Below are positions 63,475-64,000 of a stretch of 64,000 bases of DNA, piece by piece (position 1 is the first letter of the stretch; each line of letters begins with the position of its first letter). Origin of the DNA: Cristatella mucedo (lineage: Eukaryota; Bryozoa; Phylactolaemata; Cristatellidae); the NCBI GenBank assembly GCA_009760855.2, contig WPIO01000056.1, forward strand, positions 650,001 to 714,000, given 5' to 3'. The position numbers and the translations under genes were made by a program. Under the pieces are notes generated by a model that was not told the origin of the DNA, ran no database searches, and saw nothing but the letters and a program-made list of their open reading frames with translations.

Positions 63475-63800
63475 TCTTATCATCATCATCATCATCCTGA
63501 TGAGCATTATTCAGAAGGGCATTGCAAACCCAAAGCAGAGCAGTACCTCAAGAATGATTGGTCAATGAAATCCTGATTGGAACTTGCCAGCACTTGTTGT
63601 TGGAGTTACACTGCATTAGACAAACTGCTGATCCTGATCCCTGGTAGCGCATTCGTCGCTCTTTTGTTGCATGATAAGGACTCTATTGCCTACCACATTC
63701 TCAGCCCCGAAAATCGTTTATGCTTTGAGCGTGCAACAGAAAACTCGTCAATATTATGCTCCCCTGGTCTTTGAGGCTTTGCTCAGTCGAAGACAGAGCA
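63475..63800. other. Upstream of the first visible MVD exon
   Basis: No N-terminal MVD exon found on the minus strand here. A (catcat)n run lies at 63479-63495. Confidence 0.4.
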
Positions 63801-63804
63801 GCGT

Positions 63805-63895
63805 GCACGTGTGGATCATGTGACATGTGCCCGTGTGGATCATGTGACATGTGCACGTGTGGATCATGTGACATGTGCACGTGTGGATACATGCA
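63805..63895. repeat. 24-bp minisatellite, about 4 units
   Basis: Unit cgtgtggatcatgtgacatgtgca. Each unit contains palindromic words (catgtgacatg, tgcacgtg), some of them E-box-like (CACGTG). Confidence 0.93.
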
Positions 63896-64000
63896 TGCCC
63901 ATGTATATTGAACGTAACGTACATAGTACGTACATGCCTATGCAGACGTACACGCCTCTGCGGCGGCGAGTGTTGGCACGGACGCGCAGGACGCAGCAGC

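Overview
This window is metazoan nuclear DNA. Genes are split into short exons with GT-AG introns. Between and inside them lie L2-type LINEs, tRNA-headed SINEs, a Ty3/mdg4-type LTR retrotransposon and many micro- and minisatellites. A complete gene for a ciliary doublet-microtubule inner protein (CFAP210) implies an animal that makes motile cilia or flagella. The species cannot be fixed from sequence alone; an invertebrate, possibly a spiralian, is my weak guess from the repeat types.

Layout. 1-8.7 kb: no gene; LINE and SINE fragments, (TC)n, (AG)n, CTG-rich and 18-bp repeats, and a CpG-rich stretch near 7.0-8.0 kb. 8.75-12.86 kb: a degraded LTR retrotransposon on the minus strand, with 245-bp LTRs and a 5-bp target duplication, inserted into the 3' end of an older LINE that resumes at 12.87-13.75 kb. 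13.8-16.4 kb: CGG repeat, 14-bp minisatellite and LINE tails. 16.4-23.4 kb: complete CFAP210, minus strand, eight exons, 547 aa. 26.5-53.2 kb: three tandem purine nucleoside phosphorylase (PNP) genes, all minus strand and all with the same five visible exons (C at 26.5-30.8, B at 36.0-38.4, A at 47.5-53.2 kb). L2 copies sit between them, one nearly full length at 41.2-44.4 kb. 57.2-63.1 kb: diphosphomevalonate decarboxylase (MVD), minus strand, ten exons, with its first coding exon beyond the window or unrecognised.

How the genes relate. CFAP210 works in the axoneme, PNP in purine salvage and MVD in the mevalonate pathway; nothing indicates they work together. The coherent unit is the PNP array. 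Copies A and B keep the purine-binding residues of 6-oxopurine PNPs, apart from Phe-to-Tyr at the base-stacking site of A. Copy C has Asp where human PNP has Asn243, and an ACGS loop where PNPs have AAGG; both are features of methylthioadenosine phosphorylase. I infer that copy C has shifted toward 6-aminopurine nucleosides such as adenosine. B and C also share 85 identical bases in one exon while their other exons differ clearly, which suggests gene conversion.
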